Assembly (NCBI RefSeq): GCF_000379105.1
Contig: NZ_KB900609.1
Coordinates: forward strand, 836,630 to 900,629
Length of the DNA stretch: 64,000 nucleotides
Direction of reading: 5' to 3'
From: Methylobacterium sp. WSM2598
GTDB taxonomy: Bacteria > Pseudomonadota > Alphaproteobacteria > Rhizobiales > Beijerinckiaceae
Positions 62,023-64,000 of the stretch are shown here, piece by piece. The position numbers and the translations under genes are program-made. The first letter of the stretch is position 1. Each line of letters starts with the position of its first letter. The notes under the pieces are model-generated. The model was not told the origin of the DNA, did not search any database, and worked only from the letters and a program-made list of their open reading frames with translations.

Positions 62023-63915
62023 TCACAGAAACCCGATTGAGATCCAGGGCACTAGGATCACGGCAAGCAGACCGATCAGCAGTGCGAGGATGTAGCCGAC
62101 GATCGGCCGAATGCCCTTGTCCGGGTGGATCCGGCTGATCGCGCAGGCTGCGTAGTACCCGACCCCGAACGGCGGCGCGAACAGGCCGACGCCCATGGCG
62201 AGAACAACCACCATCGCGTAGTGCACCTCGTGTACCCCCACCGTCCGCGCGATCGGGAACAGCAACGGCCCAAACAGCACGATCGCCGGGATCCCCTCCA
62301 GCACAGAGCCCAATACGATGAAGGCGAGAGCGGAGACGATGAGGAAACCGAACGCGCCGCCGGGGAGGCTCTGCATCACCGCGGCGAGGTTCTGCGAGAA
62401 CCCCGACTGCGTCAGCGCCCACGCCATCCCGGTCGCCGCCCCGATAATCAGCAGGATCGCCCCCGACAAGGACGCCGTCGACACCAGCATCGGGTAGAGC
62501 CGCCGCCAGTCGAACTGCCGGTACACCAGCAGGCCCGCCAGCGCCGCGTACACGATCCCGATCGTCGACACCTCGGTCGCGGTCGCGACCCCCTCCACCA
62601 CTGCAGCCCGGATCACGAAGGGCAGCGCGATGGCGGGCACGGCAATGACGAAAGTGCGCCCGATCTCGCGTGGCGTAGCCCGCGTGACATGGCTGAGGTC
62701 TTCGCCCCGGTAGCGCCACCAGACGACGCCGCACAGTGTGATCGCGAGCACGATGCCGGGCAGGAGCCCGCCGGTGAACAGGGCGGTGATCGACACGCCG
62801 GTGACCGACCCGATGGTGATCAGCACCAGGGACGGCGGGATGGTCTCGGTCTGCGCGCCCGTGGCGGCGAGCAAGGCCACGAGGTCGCCCTCCTTGGCGC
62901 CGCGCGCCTTCATCTCGGGAAACAGCACGGGGGCGACCGCCGCCATGTCGGCGGCCTTCGAACCCGAGATGCCGGACACGAGGTACATGGCGCCCACCAG
63001 CACGTAGTGCAGGCCGCCGCGCACGTGGCCGAGCAGGGCGGCCAGGAAGCCGACCATGGCCTTGGCCATGCCGGTCATCTCGATGAGCAGGCCCAGGAAG
63101 ACGAAGAGCGGCACGGCGAGCAGGATCAGGTGGCTCATGCCCTCGTCCATGCGCCCCACCACCACCATTTCCGGAGCATCCGTGGTGAGAGCAACGAAGC
63201 CGAAGGTAGCGAGCCCGAACGCGAAGGCGATCGGCACCGCCGCGAACACCATCGCACCAACGAGGACAACGAAGAAGATCAAGAGGTTGAGGTTGCCCAG
63301 CGGCCGGAGAATAGGCTGCAGTAGCACGAGCAACCCGATGATGGCGGCCACCAGAGCGACTGCACAGACCGCATGGCGCCAATCGGCGACGCTCGCCAAC
63401 CGTAGCAAGGACACCAGCAGCATCAGGACAATGCCAATGGGAAGGGCGGCAGCACGCCACGCATTGGTGATCTCCAATGCCGGCGTCGTCACGTACACCT
63501 CGTCCGCCGCGAACTCGTAGGCGGGGTGAAAGACCAGGAGGAGGAACGCCAGCGGCGCCGCGATCGCCACGACGTCGAGGAACGACTGGGCGCGGGGCCC
63601 AAGCATGCTGACGATCGCCGTCATGCGCATGTGCTCGCCGCGCTGGAAGGCGATCACCGCGCCCAGCATCGCCAGCCAGAGAAACAAGATACCAGCCAGT
63701 TCGTCCGACCACACCAGCGGCTCGCGAAACACGTAGCGCGAGATGATGCCGGCCAGCAGCACGACCACTTCGGCGACGACGAGAAGTGCCGTCGGCACCT
63801 CGACGAGGTGCACGAGGATCGTGTTGAGGCGCGCGGCCCAATTGTTGCGCGTCTCAACGTGAATGCCGTGAGTGACCCCGGCTTCCAGGTGGGCGATATC
63901 TTCCATTGTCGTCAC
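62023..63915 (-). CDS. TRAP transporter permease, DctQ-DctM fusion
   Basis: A 630-residue membrane protein. The first 200 residues are the small DctQ-like part (WSDELAGILFLWLAMLGAVI, FQRGEHMRMTAIV). From about 215 on is the large DctM part with 12 helices: GLATFGFVALTT, GSKAADMAAVAPVLFPEMKA, ALLAATGAQTETIPPSLVLI, SVTGVSITALFTGGLLPGI, and FGPLLFPIARTVGVHEVHYA with PPFGVGYYAACAISRI. It imports an organic acid with sodium. Start is GTG at 63915 overlapping the binding-protein stop (GTGA), or ATG at 63906. Substrate is unknown. Confidence 0.9.
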   Translation of the reverse strand: MTTMEDIAHLEAGVTHGIHVETRNNWAARLNTILVHLVEVPTALLVVAEVVVLLAGIISRYVFREPLVWSDELAGILFLWLAMLGAVIAFQRGEHMRMTAIVSMLGPRAQSFLDVVAIAAPLAFLLLVFHPAYEFAADEVYVTTPALEITNAWRAAALPIGIVLMLLVSLLRLASVADWRHAVCAVALVAAIIGLLVLLQPILRPLGNLNLLIFFVVLVGAMVFAAVPIAFAFGLATFGFVALTTDAPEMVVVGRMDEGMSHLILLAVPLFVFLGLLIEMTGMAKAMVGFLAALLGHVRGGLHYVLVGAMYLVSGISGSKAADMAAVAPVLFPEMKARGAKEGDLVALLAATGAQTETIPPSLVLITIGSVTGVSITALFTGGLLPGIVLAITLCGVVWWRYRGEDLSHVTRATPREIGRTFVIAVPAIALPFVIRAAVVEGVATATEVSTIGIVYAALAGLLVYRQFDWRRLYPMLVSTASLSGAILLIIGAATGMAWALTQSGFSQNLAAVMQSLPGGAFGFLIVSALAFIVLGSVLEGIPAIVLFGPLLFPIARTVGVHEVHYAMVVVLAMGVGLFAPPFGVGYYAACAISRIHPDKGIRPIVGYILALLIGLLAVILVPWISIGFL

Positions 63916-64000
63916 ACCAATTTACCGGACGTCTTCTCGAGGTGCGCCCACGCCTCATCCCCGTACTTGCCCTTCCAGTCCTTGTAGAAGGACGTTTTCG
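63912..64000 (-). CDS. TRAP transporter substrate-binding protein DctP, C-terminal end only
   Basis: The last 28 codons before the permease start read KTSFYKDWKGKYGDEAWAHL, then EKTSGKLV and stop. This is the normal end of DctP-type binding proteins (DW..KYG..AW..LE). The rest lies beyond the window. Overlapping stop and start (GTGA) show it is in one operon with the fused permease. Confidence 0.75.
   Translation of the reverse strand, partial: KTSFYKDWKGKYGDEAWAHLEKTSGKLV

Overview
The window is high-GC alphaproteobacterial DNA, most likely from Methylobacterium or a close relative in the Hyphomicrobiales. This rests on codon use, strong GGAG-type ribosome binding sites, and the mix of families (DUF6489, DUF3761, DUF1345, CsbD, orphan TRAP- and ABC-type binding proteins, dispersed palindromes). 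No rRNA, CRISPR array or replication origin was seen. Assignments come from reading protein motifs; no database search was run.

Left part (1-27.7 kb) looks accessory. It has a broken IS1182-type transposase at the edge, an orphan ABC substrate-binding protein, an operon of CBS-domain protein, GntP permease and CoA-transferase, an IS3 element, a secreted alpha/beta hydrolase, and an IS630 element with a slippery -1 frameshift site. It also carries a membrane-anchored coiled-coil protein and a broken csbD gene. A 60-70 bp repeat occurs three times and a MITE-like relative of the IS1182 ends occurs once. From 17 to 27 kb lies a catabolic cluster: two paralogous ModA-like binding proteins without permeases, an alpha/beta hydrolase lacking the nucleophile Ser, an SDR, a carboxymuconolactone decarboxylase-like protein, a LysR regulator, DctA, a beta-keto acid cleavage enzyme (BKACE), a pyrone-dicarboxylate-hydrolase-like amidohydrolase and an MFS carrier. 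This suggests uptake and breakdown of an unidentified organic acid, possibly aromatic-derived.

Middle part (27.7-47.3 kb) begins at a 3' fragment of tRNA-Lys with tandem repeats beside it, a probable att scar. It then looks more chromosomal: tRNA-Gln(CTG) with its terminator, aspartate aminotransferase, a type I secretion ATPase and adaptor followed by a glycosyltransferase, an ActF-like membrane protein, a ring-opening amidohydrolase (cyanuric acid/barbiturate type), a YkgJ-type cysteine-cluster protein, a class III aminotransferase, a metallophosphoesterase and an acyl-CoA carboxylase beta subunit (pccB). An AT-richer patch at 43.8-45.4 kb holds an ABC-2 permease without an ATPase and an SGNH-like hydrolase, among REP-like palindromes.

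Right part (47.3-64 kb) starts with a tRNA-Pro 3' fragment, a tyrosine integrase and an excisionase-like gene overlapping it by about 250 bases, so it is probably an integrated island reaching past the right edge. It carries a 5'-truncated caspase-like gene, a DUF3761 protein, an enolase-superfamily enzyme and a malonate-use module: GntR regulator and madLM carrier genes on one strand, the mdcACDEGBH biotin-independent malonate decarboxylase operon on the other, with a shared control region between them. An IS3 element lies between that operon and a convergent TRAP transporter (fused DctQM, with DctP cut by the window end).
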